Shown here: positions 20,129 to 29,374 of the stretch, piece after piece
Layout of the letters: each line of letters begins with the position of its first letter
Numbering within the stretch: position 1 is the first letter of the stretch
From: Egbenema bharatensis
GTDB lineage: Bacteria > Cyanobacteriota > Cyanobacteriia > Elainellales > Elainellaceae
Direction of reading: 5' to 3'
Length of the DNA stretch: 64,000 nucleotides
Assembly: GCF_048077055.1 (NCBI RefSeq)
Contig: NZ_CP182236.1
Location: 124,001 to 188,000 of the forward strand
The notes under the pieces: generated by a model
What the model saw: only the letters and a program-made list of their open reading frames with translations
Database searches by the model: none
What the model was told of the DNA's origin: nothing
Position numbers and translations under genes: made by a program

Positions 20129-21199
20129 ATGGAATTTAGTTTATATTATTTTTCGGGTGATGGGTCATCCAACCAATCTGACAAGTATCGCTTGCTGATT
20201 GAAAGTGCGAAATTTGCGGATTTAAACGGGTTTTCCGCCGTTTGGACTCCAGAACGCCACTTTCATCCTTTTGGCGGGCTTTATCCGAATCCATCCTTGA
20301 CCAGTGCTGCCTTGGCTATGGTGACGCAACGGGTGCGGCTGCGAGCGGGTAGTGTGGTCATGCCACTCCATCATCCAGCCCGCGTAGCTGAAGAATGGGC
20401 GATCGTGGATAACCTTTCCAATGGCAGAGTTGATTTAGCCTTTGCCTCTGGATGGACAGTCGATGATTTTGTTCTGTCTTCTGAAAGCTATGCCGATCGC
20501 AAATCTACCATGTGGGACGGCATCCACACGGTGCAAAAATTATGGGCAGGCGAACAGGTTGAACTATCCGATGTAGAGGGCAAAAGATTCAGCGTTAAAA
20601 CCTTTCCCAGACCGCTGCAACCTCAATTGCCAACCTGGATCGTATGCCAGTCTCCTGGAACATTTGTCAAAGCAGGGGAAGTTGGTGCAAATGTTCTCAC
20701 TGCGCTTTTATCGGGAACGCTGGAGGAAGTTGCGAACCAGATTCAGCGGTATCGACAGTCCCTTACCCAACATGGGCATGATCCCCGCTCTAGAAAAGTG
20801 GCGATGATGTTACACACGTTTGTCGGAGAAGATTTTGATACGGTAAAAGAGCAGGTTAGACAACCGTTTTGTCATTATCTAAAGACTCATCTTGATCTGC
20901 TAGAACAATTGGCAAAAGGCTTAAATATGAACGTCAGCCTGAAAGATTTTTCAGAAGCAGATATTGACAGTCTGTTGCAGTTTGCCTATGAAGGCTGGCT
21001 CAAAGGCAGAACCTTGATCGGATCACAAACAACCTGTATGCAGATGATTGAACGCCTTGAGCAAGCAGGTGTAGATGAAGTGGCTTGTCTAATAGACTTC
21101 AACCCAGACTTTGATGCTGTCATGGCGAGTTTGCCCCATCTTGCCTCTCTCAAAGCACGCTGCTCTACCCAGCAAGAACAGATGGTTGGGTCTCGTTAA
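20129..21199 (+). CDS. Luciferase-like FMN-dependent monooxygenase of the natural-product type
   Basis: A 356-residue LLM-class flavin monooxygenase. It has the N-terminal barrel strand SLYYFSGDGS, then VWTPERHFHPFGGLYPNP, the segment RAGSVVMPLHHPARVAEEW, and FASGWTVDDF. These match the MupA/Atu3671 group found inside or beside NRPS/PKS lines. Members use reduced FMN and oxygen to hydroxylate or insert oxygen into carrier-bound intermediates; which reaction applies here is unknown. The gene sits between a PKS that should leave a beta-ketone and a serine-activating NRPS, so its likely substrate is the tethered polyketide-extended chain (inference). No signal peptide is visible. The start follows a TTAGGAG ribosome site. 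Confidence 0.88.
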   Translation: MEFSLYYFSGDGSSNQSDKYRLLIESAKFADLNGFSAVWTPERHFHPFGGLYPNPSLTSAALAMVTQRVRLRAGSVVMPLHHPARVAEEWAIVDNLSNGRVDLAFASGWTVDDFVLSSESYADRKSTMWDGIHTVQKLWAGEQVELSDVEGKRFSVKTFPRPLQPQLPTWIVCQSPGTFVKAGEVGANVLTALLSGTLEEVANQIQRYRQSLTQHGHDPRSRKVAMMLHTFVGEDFDTVKEQVRQPFCHYLKTHLDLLEQLAKGLNMNVSLKDFSEADIDSLLQFAYEGWLKGRTLIGSQTTCMQMIERLEQAGVDEVACLIDFNPDFDAVMASLPHLASLKARCSTQQEQMVGSR

Positions 21200-21240
21200 C
21201 GCAGCAATGCTTAAAAACCTGCAATTTTTTGGTTTCAATC

Positions 21241-24200
21241 ATGGACGACGTTTCTCAACAGCTTGCCACCCTATCTCCTGAGCAACGAGCTTGGCTTGAA
21301 CTCCGGCTCAAGCGCAAGGGATTAGAACTGCCAAAAGCACAAATCATTCCGAAGCGGAAGGACTCCAATGCTCTGCCGTTATCCTTTGCACAGCAACGGT
21401 TATGGTTCATTCAGCAGCTTGATCCCCAAAACGCTTCCTATAACATTCCAGTTGCCCTCCGTCTGCAAGGACATCTCAGGGTGGCAGTACTGCAACAAAC
21501 GTTCCATGAACTGGTTTCGCGGCATGAAACTTTACGAACTCGAATTATGACTGATGAACAGGGACAACCTGTTCAGGTAATTGATCCAGTTCATCCGATT
21601 CAGGTAATCATGCCAATCGTAGATCTGAGCCAGATATCCCAACCAGATTTAGAAATTCAACGTCTGGCAACGAAATCTGCTCAGCACCCGTTTGACTTGG
21701 CTCAACCCTTGTTGCGATCGACGCTCCTGCATTTGAGCGAAACCGATCATGTGTTGCTGTTAACCATGCATCACATTATTTCGGATCGCTGGTCTTTAAG
21801 TGTTTTGATGCGAGAGTTGAAAGTCCTTTACGAAGCCTTTTCCAAGGGAGAGAATTCTCCCCTGCCTGACTTACCCATTCAATACGCAGACTGGGCAATT
21901 TGGCAACGGCAATCCTTGCAGGGTGAGGTGCTGCAACAGCAATTAGATTACTGGAAACAACAGTTAGCTGGTCTTCCAGTTTTAGAGTTTCCCACCGATC
22001 GCCCCCGACCTGCGATTCCAACCTTTCAAGGTAAGCAGTGTTCGTTTATTTTGTCGCGATCGCTTACTACCGCCCTCAAACAGCTTAGTGCTCAGGAAGG
22101 AGTGACATTATTTGTTGTCTTCTTAACTGCCTTCAATATTTTGCTATGCAAATACTCGAATCAAGACGATATTGTTGTTGGTACTGATATTGCCAATCGC
22201 AACCGAGTTGAAACGGAAGGGTTGATTGGGCTACTCGTTAACACGTTAGTACTACGGATGAAATTATCTGGAAATCCGACCTTTCGGGAATTGTTGCAGC
22301 GGGTGCGAGAGGTGACGCTGGGAGCTTATGCCCATCAAGACTTACCGTTTGAGCGATTAGTGGAATTCCTGAATCCAGAACGGGCTTTAGGTCAAATGGC
22401 TCCTCTGTTTCAGGTTAAGCTCGATTTTCAGCTTGCTCCTATCGATTCATTGGAACTCTCAGACTTGACCTTGAGTATTGTGCCAACCGAAAGCGAGACT
22501 ACAAAATTTGAGTTGCGTTTTAATCTAGCTGAAACCGAACAAGGGATTCATGGACAAGTAGAATACAGCACCGATTTATTTGATGAATCTAAAATTACTT
22601 GCTTAGTTACTCATTTTCACAACATATTAGAAGCGATCGCGTCCTGCCCTGAGCAAAATTTGTCAGAGTTTTCAGTACTTTCAGAAACAGAATGGCAACA
22701 AATCCTGGTGGAATGGAATCAGACTCAAATAGAGTATTCTCAGAATCAATGCATTCATCAATTATTTGAAGCACAAGTAGAACGTACACCGGATTCAATT
22801 GCCCTTGCTTTTGAGGGACAGCAATTTAGCTATCAAGAACTGAATCATCGAGCGAATCAATTAGCCCATCATCTTCAGTTTCTAGGCGTGGAACCAGACA
22901 CCTTAGTGGGAGTTTGTTTGGAGCGATCGCCCGCTCTCATGATTGCCCTGTTAGCCATCCTCAAAGCAGGTGGGGCTTATGTGCCGCTTGACCCTTCCTA
23001 TCCCCAAGCCCGCCTTGCCTTCATGCTCAACGATGCTCAAACTTCCATCGTACTCACCCAAGCTGCTCTGGTAGATACCCTCTCCACCCCTGCTCATTTG
23101 TTCTGCTTGGACACCCACTGGGATACGATCGCCACATCCAGCCAAACTAATCCCCACAGTTCTGTCTCTCCTGACCACCTCAGCTATGTCATTTACACCT
23201 CTGGCTCCACGGGTCAGCCTAAAGGAGCGATGAACATGCACCAGGGGGTCTGCAATCGCTTACGGTGGATGCAGGATGCTTATCATTTAACTTCAGCCGA
23301 TCGCGTCTTACAGAAGACTCCCTTCAGCTTTGATGTCTCAGTGTGGGAATTTTTCTGGCCCTTGATGGTCGGAGCAACCTTGGTGATCGCTCGTCCGGGC
23401 GGACATCAGGACAGCCGCTATCTGATGCAACTGGTTGCTCAGGAACGCATCACGACGCTGCATTTTGTTCCCTCCATGTTGCAAGTGTTTCTAAATGAAT
23501 CAAGTTTAGAGTTTTGTAATGGCAGTCTCAAACGAATACTTTGCAGTGGCGAGGCATTGCCGTTGAGTTTGCAGCAGCAATGTTTGGAGCAACTTGAAGC
23601 AGAACTCCACAATCTCTATGAACCGACGGAAGCCGCGATCGATGTCACGGCATGGCACTGTCAGCCTCAGGAAAATGAAACCATTGTGCCGATCGGTCGT
23701 CCCATTGCCAATACGCAAATTTACATTTTGAATCCAGCGGGGCAGCCTGTGCCGATTGGCGTACCTGGAGAGGTGCATATTGGGGGTGTGCAGCTTGCTC
23801 GTGGCTATCTCCGGCGACCGGAATTAACCGCAGAGAAATTTATTCCAAATCCTTTTAGTTCAGAACCCGGCTTACGATTGTATAAAACAGGTGATTTAGC
23901 GCATTACTTACCCGATGGAACGATCGAGTATCTGGGACGAATTGACCATCAGGTGAAGATTCGCGGCTTCCGCATTGAATTGGGTGAAATTGAAGCAGTG
24001 TTAAATCAGCATCCAATTGTATCTAGCAGTGTGGTATTAGTGCGGGAGGATGAGCCAGGGTTACAACGCTTGGTGGCTTATGTGGTAATGCGATCTAACG
24101 AGATTGATCTAACTCTTGAGTTGCGGCAATTTGTAGCAGAGAAATTACCCACATACATGGTGCCGACTGTTTTTGTCAAGCTAGAGGCTTTACCGCTTAC

Positions 24201-24621
24201 GCCAAATGGCAAAGTCGATCGTAAGGCGTTACCCACTCCAGGCATTTATCAGCCTGAATTATTAGCGAATTATGTGATACCACAGACTGAACAAGAGCGA
24301 ACGATCGCCGCAATTTGGAAAGAAATTCTTCACTTAAAAAATGTAGGAATTCACGATAATTTTTTCGATTTAGGTGGACATTCGTTGCTGCTGATTCAAT
24401 TGAATAATCAGCTACATGAAAGGCTAAAATTAAATTTATCAATTCTCGACTTATTCAGATATCCAACAATTCATTCCCTGATAAAATATTTAAACCAGAT
24501 AGATCAAGAATTCTCTGCTTCACAACAAGAAGTTGTTCAACAATTCGAAACACTTCAACACGGTAAAGCACGCATGAAAAAGCGATTTGAGCGCAGCCAG
24601 CAAAAGCAGGATAGGGCCTGA
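21241..24621 (+). CDS. NRPS module C-A-PCP, serine-type adenylation domain
   Basis: A single-module NRPS of 1126 residues from ATG 21241; an upstream in-frame TTG at 21229 is less likely. The N-terminus carries the docking helix QQLATLSPEQRAW. The condensation motif reads HHIISDR, with arginine in place of the usual final glycine. The adenylation pocket read by eye is DVWHLSLIDK, a standard serine code. Motif A5 reads NLYEPTE instead of NLYGPTE (codon at 23620-23622), a possible single G-to-A change. The PCP has LGGHSL (about residue 1045). The tail is basic (KARMKKRFERSQQK), as in the other NRPSs that precede a PKS. It would add serine to the keto-extended chain from the upstream PKS. Confidence 0.94.
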   Translation: MDDVSQQLATLSPEQRAWLELRLKRKGLELPKAQIIPKRKDSNALPLSFAQQRLWFIQQLDPQNASYNIPVALRLQGHLRVAVLQQTFHELVSRHETLRTRIMTDEQGQPVQVIDPVHPIQVIMPIVDLSQISQPDLEIQRLATKSAQHPFDLAQPLLRSTLLHLSETDHVLLLTMHHIISDRWSLSVLMRELKVLYEAFSKGENSPLPDLPIQYADWAIWQRQSLQGEVLQQQLDYWKQQLAGLPVLEFPTDRPRPAIPTFQGKQCSFILSRSLTTALKQLSAQEGVTLFVVFLTAFNILLCKYSNQDDIVVGTDIANRNRVETEGLIGLLVNTLVLRMKLSGNPTFRELLQRVREVTLGAYAHQDLPFERLVEFLNPERALGQMAPLFQVKLDFQLAPIDSLELSDLTLSIVPTESETTKFELRFNLAETEQGIHGQVEYSTDLFDESKITCLVTHFHNILEAIASCPEQNLSEFSVLSETEWQQILVEWNQTQIEYSQNQCIHQLFEAQVERTPDSIALAFEGQQFSYQELNHRANQLAHHLQFLGVEPDTLVGVCLERSPALMIALLAILKAGGAYVPLDPSYPQARLAFMLNDAQTSIVLTQAALVDTLSTPAHLFCLDTHWDTIATSSQTNPHSSVSPDHLSYVIYTSGSTGQPKGAMNMHQGVCNRLRWMQDAYHLTSADRVLQKTPFSFDVSVWEFFWPLMVGATLVIARPGGHQDSRYLMQLVAQERITTLHFVPSMLQVFLNESSLEFCNGSLKRILCSGEALPLSLQQQCLEQLEAELHNLYEPTEAAIDVTAWHCQPQENETIVPIGRPIANTQIYILNPAGQPVPIGVPGEVHIGGVQLARGYLRRPELTAEKFIPNPFSSEPGLRLYKTGDLAHYLPDGTIEYLGRIDHQVKIRGFRIELGEIEAVLNQHPIVSSSVVLVREDEPGLQRLVAYVVMRSNEIDLTLELRQFVAEKLPTYMVPTVFVKLEALPLTPNGKVDRKALPTPGIYQPELLANYVIPQTEQERTIAAIWKEILHLKNVGIHDNFFDLGGHSLLLIQLNNQLHERLKLNLSILDLFRYPTIHSLIKYLNQIDQEFSASQQEVVQQFETLQHGKARMKKRFERSQQKQDRA

Positions 24622-24625
24622 AAAT

Positions 24626-27600
24626 ATGGATACTTTGAAAATGTCTGATATAAATACGAATGGGTTAGAAGTAGCAGTAATTGGTCTTTCTGGACGTTTT
24701 CCAGGGGCTAATAATGCTGATGAATTTTGGCAAAATTTGCAGAATTCGATTGAATCTATTACTCATTTCGCAAATGAAGAATTGCTTCATTCAGGCATAG
24801 AGAATGAACTAATTAACAATGCTAACTATGTTAAAGCAAATGGTGTTTTAGAAGATATTGATCGGTTTGATGCATCATTTTTTGGCGTTTCACCCAGGGA
24901 AGCAGAAATCCTAGATCCCCAGTATCGATTCATTTTAGAGCAAGCTTGGACAGCCCTTGAGGATGCAGGCTATACTTCTGAATCCTATCAAGGTTCAATT
25001 GGGGTTTATGCAGGTGCCAGATCCAGCCTTTACTTACTTGCGAATCTTCTGCCAAATCGCCAGGAGATTTTGCGATCGGTTAGTCAACATCAAGTATTTT
25101 TAAGTAATGATTTAGGAACACTAGCTACGCGAATTTCTTACAAACTCAATTTAGAAGGTCCCAGTTATACCGTTGAAACGACTTGTTCAACTTCCTTGGT
25201 CGCAGTTCACCTGGCCTGTCAAAGCCTGCTCAGTGGTGAGTGTGACATGGCTCTGGCAGGAGGCGTTGGCATTTCCCCACAACAGAAAGCAGGATATCTC
25301 TATGAGGAAGGCGGAATTCTCTCTCCAGATGGGCATTGCCGAGCCTTTGATGCCAACGCTCAAGGAACGGTGGGAGGCGACGGAATTGGACTTGTTGTCT
25401 TGAAACGATTAGAAGATGCTTTAGCCGATCGCGATTGTATTCGTGCCGTTATTAAGGGATCAGCGACTAACAATGATGGAGCTTTGAAGGTTAGCTACAC
25501 TGCACCTCGCATTGAAAGTCAGGCAAAAGTGATTCGTGCTGCTCAAGCGATCGCCGAGATTCATCCTGAAACAATTTCATACATTGAAGCCCACGGTACA
25601 GGGACACCCTTAGGCGATCCCATTGAAGTTGCAGCATTGACGCAAGCCTTTCGGATGAGTACGGACAAGAAAGGCTTCTGTGCGATCGGTTCGGTTAAAA
25701 CTAACATTGGACATCTGGGTGCAGCGGCTGGGGTGGCGGGCTTAATCAAAACCATTCTGGCCCTTCAGCATCAAAAGCTCCCTCCCAGTCTCCACTTCCA
25801 ACAGCCCAATCCTAAAATTGATTTTGCCAACAGTCCTTTTTATGTCAATACTGAGCTCTCTGAGTGGCGAACAAACGGGACTTCACGACGAGCAGGAGTC
25901 AGTTCGTTTGGGATGGGCGGCACTAATGCCCATGTCATCCTTGAAGAAGCCCCACCTATTAATCCTTCAGGTTGCTCGCGCCCGTATCAGCTCATTGTGC
26001 TTTCTGCGAGAACTCCTTCGGCTTTAGAGACAGCAACAAGCAACTTGGTCACTCACCTGAAGCAGCATCCTGACCTCAATTTGGCAGATGTCGCGTATAC
26101 CCTACAGATGGGTCGTCATAGGTTTAATCATCGGCGTGTTTTGGTTTGCCAAGATCTGAACGAGGCAGTATCTGCTCTGGAACCTGTCGATCCGCAACGA
26201 GTATTGACTCAATTCCATGAGCCGACCACTCGACCCATCATTTTTATGTTTCCAGGACAGGGTGCCCAGTATGTTGGCATGGGGCAAGATCTGTATGAAA
26301 CAGAGCCAGTCTTTCGATCGCACATTGATGATTGCTGTGAACGATTACAACCTCGCTTGGGACTGGATTTGCGTCAGATTCTCTATGCAGATACAGAGCA
26401 AATTGAAGTTGCCTCTCAGCAGCTTAAACAAACGGCGTTAGCCCAGTCTGCACTTTTCGTCACAGAGTATGCCCTGTCCCAATTGTGGATAACTTGGGGG
26501 ATTCGTCCTCAAGCCATGATTGGTCATAGTATTGGTGAGTATGTCGCGGCTTGTTTAGCGGGTGTGTTTTCTCTTGATGATGCTCTGGCACTGGTAGCGA
26601 CTCGTGGACAGTTGATGCAACAACTCCCGACAGGAGCCATGCTTTCAGTGTCTTTATCGAAAGAGCAGCTCCAACCTTGGCTAGGTCAGGACTTGTCTTT
26701 AGCCGTCCATAATGCACCATCGCTTTGTGTGGTATCGGGTTCTGAATCTGCAATTAATGATTTACAAACTCAGTTAAGCCAGAAAGGGATTGAGTACCGT
26801 CGCTTGAAAACTTCCCATGCCTTTCATTCGGCAATGATGGAACCAATTTTGGAATCTTTTTCAAACCAAGTTAGTCAAATTAAACGATATCCTCCAAAGA
26901 TTCCCTTCATCTCAAACGTGACGGGAACTTGGATTACAACAGAGCAGGCGATCGCGCCTCACTATTGGACTCAGCATTTACGTCAGACTGTACGGTTTAG
27001 CGAAGGCATTACTCAGCTAGTGCAAGAATCCGCTAACTTCTTCTTGGAAGTTGGTCCGGGACGAATGCTCAACACCTTAGTGAAACAACATCTTGATCAA
27101 ACGGCTCAACACATTGTGCTTGCTTCACTGCGTCATCCCCAAGACCAACAGTCAGACGTAGCCTACCTATTGAAAACATTAGGAAAACTTTGGCTCACTG
27201 GTGCATCTATTGACTGGTCTGATTTGTATGTCCATGAGCAGCGGCATCGAATTCCTTTACCAACGTACCCATTTGAGCGTCAACGTTACTGGATTGATTC
27301 CAAACCTGAAATGCTCTCTAATACTTCAAGACAGAAGATTTTGGATAAAAAACCTGATGTAGTAGATTGGTTTTATGTTCCATCCTGGAAACAATCTTTA
27401 TTACTTCCAGTTTCTTCAAAACCCAATATGCAGACACAGCAATTATCACGCTGGCTAGTTTTTGCTGACTCAGCGGGAATTGGGGATGCAGTAGTTGAGC
27501 AACTTGTCCGGAAAGAACAGGATGTGATTACTGTAAAAGTAGGTCAGGAATTTGGTCAGATCCATCAGACCGCTTATATCATTAATCCTCAACGCCAGGA

Positions 27601-29374
27601 AGACTATATTAAACTGCTTCAAACCCTTGCTCAAAATAACCAATTGCCACACGCAGTAGCTCATCTTTGGAGTGTTGTTCCTGAGTCTGCTTATGAGGAC
27701 GATCGAGGACATCAAGCCCAAACTTTTGATTCATCACTCTTCAAAAGGAATCAAACGATCGGGTTTTATAGTTTGTTATTTTTCATTCAAGCCTTGGCAA
27801 GGGAGAAGTGGGTCGAGCCTTTACAGTTGAGCGTTATGACGAGCAATGTTCACAATGTCACAGGTGACGAGAAACTATCTCCTGAGCAGGCAACCGTTTT
27901 GGGACTATGTAAGGTGATTCCTCAGGAATATTCTCACATTACTTGCCATAACGTAGACATTGCAAATGCCGATGGCGAACTATCTTCCAGGTTAGTCGAT
28001 GATCTTGTAACTGAACTGACTACAGCGGATATGGATCGCATCGTTGCCTATCGAGGTCAGCATCGTTGGGTTCAGACCTTTGATCCGATTCGTTTAAACA
28101 CGGGGAATACAAATCTGAATTTAAGGCAAGGAGGTGCTTATCTGATCACAGGTGGTTTGGGTCGCATCGGACTTTGTTTGGCGGAATATTTAGCAAAGAC
28201 GGCACAGCCCAAATTGGTCTTGCTTGGGCGATCGAAATTACCTGAAAGAGAGCATTGGCAGCAGTGGCTAGCAACTCACGATCGGGAAGATCTGATCAGC
28301 CAGAAGATCCGTAAAATTTTGGCGTTAGAGCATTTGGGGGCAGAAGTGCTTGTGATTTGTGCAGATGTCGCAAATGAGGCGCAAATGCAGCAGGCGATCG
28401 CTCAAATCTATGACCAGTTTAAGCAGCTACATGGGGTCATCCATGCCGCAGGGAATGTTGGCTATACTTCGCAGCAAACCATTCGGGAGATGACTCCTGA
28501 CGACTGTTGGCAACAGTTTATGCCCAAAGTGTATGGGTTACTCGTCTTAGAAAAAGTTTTACAGGGACGCACCCTTGATTTTTGTCTTTTACTGTCTTCA
28601 CTATCCTCCATTTTAGGTGGATTGGGGTTTGGTGCCTACGCTGCTGCTAATCGTTTTATGGATGCTTGGGCACACAAGCACCAACAAATCAGATCTTTCC
28701 CTCTGGTCAGTGTGAACTGGGATGGATGGCAATTTACAGCAGAATCTCCCCGAACGACAACTTCCAATTTGGCAATCCATCGATGGGCAATGACACCAGA
28801 GGAAGGAATTGCAGCCTTTGAAAAGCTATTTGCTGGTTTACCCCATAGAGTGGCTCAGATCGTTATTTCCACAGGAAATCTGCAAGCCAGAATGAACCAG
28901 TGGCTAAAGTTTGAAACCTTAAAACAGGTTGATTCTGCAAATGAAAGAACGCCGCTTTCTCAGCATTCCAGACCTAACTTGAGTAACGATTATGTTGCTC
29001 CCAAAAGTTCAATGGAACAAATCATTACAGAAATTTGGCAAGATATTCTGGGGATTGAATCAATAGGTATATACGATAACTTTTTTGAGCTAGGTGGTCA
29101 TTCTTTGCTCCTCACTCAACTAATTTCTCGGTTACGTCAGGCTTTTAACATTGAGATTCCAATTCGACAAATTTTTCAAAAACCTACTATTGCAGAGCAA
29201 GCAGTAATTGTTGATCAGCTTTGCAAAGAGGTGCAAAAAGTACACTTTCAACCGATCACACAAGTTGCTCAAAATCCTGTTCAACAAATGCTAATTGATC
29301 CTGATCAAATTTCAGAACAAGAGCTAGATACGCTGCTTGGTCATCTCCTATCTGAGGAGGATATAGCACAATGA
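24626..29374 (+). CDS. Type I polyketide synthase, KS-AT-KR-ACP with intact ketoreductase
   Basis: A PKS of 1582 residues. ATG 24626 is preferred over an in-frame TTG at 24587 because it follows the previous stop by four bases and has an AGGATAGGG ribosome site. The KS has TTCSTSL and EAHGTGT; the AT has GHSIGEY and HAFHS (malonyl). The KR is complete: LITGGLGRIG, VIHAAGN, SSLSSILGG and the Y/N pair in AYAAAN. It should reduce the beta-ketone to an alcohol, giving a statine-like unit after serine. The ACP has LGGHSLL near base 29100. The acidic tail (SEQELDTLLGHLL) resembles docking helices. It overlaps the next gene by four bases (ATGA). It is the only one of the three PKSs here with a working-looking KR. 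Confidence 0.95.
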   Translation: MDTLKMSDINTNGLEVAVIGLSGRFPGANNADEFWQNLQNSIESITHFANEELLHSGIENELINNANYVKANGVLEDIDRFDASFFGVSPREAEILDPQYRFILEQAWTALEDAGYTSESYQGSIGVYAGARSSLYLLANLLPNRQEILRSVSQHQVFLSNDLGTLATRISYKLNLEGPSYTVETTCSTSLVAVHLACQSLLSGECDMALAGGVGISPQQKAGYLYEEGGILSPDGHCRAFDANAQGTVGGDGIGLVVLKRLEDALADRDCIRAVIKGSATNNDGALKVSYTAPRIESQAKVIRAAQAIAEIHPETISYIEAHGTGTPLGDPIEVAALTQAFRMSTDKKGFCAIGSVKTNIGHLGAAAGVAGLIKTILALQHQKLPPSLHFQQPNPKIDFANSPFYVNTELSEWRTNGTSRRAGVSSFGMGGTNAHVILEEAPPINPSGCSRPYQLIVLSARTPSALETATSNLVTHLKQHPDLNLADVAYTLQMGRHRFNHRRVLVCQDLNEAVSALEPVDPQRVLTQFHEPTTRPIIFMFPGQGAQYVGMGQDLYETEPVFRSHIDDCCERLQPRLGLDLRQILYADTEQIEVASQQLKQTALAQSALFVTEYALSQLWITWGIRPQAMIGHSIGEYVAACLAGVFSLDDALALVATRGQLMQQLPTGAMLSVSLSKEQLQPWLGQDLSLAVHNAPSLCVVSGSESAINDLQTQLSQKGIEYRRLKTSHAFHSAMMEPILESFSNQVSQIKRYPPKIPFISNVTGTWITTEQAIAPHYWTQHLRQTVRFSEGITQLVQESANFFLEVGPGRMLNTLVKQHLDQTAQHIVLASLRHPQDQQSDVAYLLKTLGKLWLTGASIDWSDLYVHEQRHRIPLPTYPFERQRYWIDSKPEMLSNTSRQKILDKKPDVVDWFYVPSWKQSLLLPVSSKPNMQTQQLSRWLVFADSAGIGDAVVEQLVRKEQDVITVKVGQEFGQIHQTAYIINPQRQEDYIKLLQTLAQNNQLPHAVAHLWSVVPESAYEDDRGHQAQTFDSSLFKRNQTIGFYSLLFFIQALAREKWVEPLQLSVMTSNVHNVTGDEKLSPEQATVLGLCKVIPQEYSHITCHNVDIANADGELSSRLVDDLVTELTTADMDRIVAYRGQHRWVQTFDPIRLNTGNTNLNLRQGGAYLITGGLGRIGLCLAEYLAKTAQPKLVLLGRSKLPEREHWQQWLATHDREDLISQKIRKILALEHLGAEVLVICADVANEAQMQQAIAQIYDQFKQLHGVIHAAGNVGYTSQQTIREMTPDDCWQQFMPKVYGLLVLEKVLQGRTLDFCLLLSSLSSILGGLGFGAYAAANRFMDAWAHKHQQIRSFPLVSVNWDGWQFTAESPRTTTSNLAIHRWAMTPEEGIAAFEKLFAGLPHRVAQIVISTGNLQARMNQWLKFETLKQVDSANERTPLSQHSRPNLSNDYVAPKSSMEQIITEIWQDILGIESIGIYDNFFELGGHSLLLTQLISRLRQAFNIEIPIRQIFQKPTIAEQAVIVDQLCKEVQKVHFQPITQVAQNPVQQMLIDPDQISEQELDTLLGHLLSEEDIAQ

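Noticed and set aside
28130..28740. Third ketoreductase also inactive
   Set aside because: The KR at 24626-29374 keeps GGLGRIG, HAAG and the Ser/Tyr/Asn positions, so it is predicted active.
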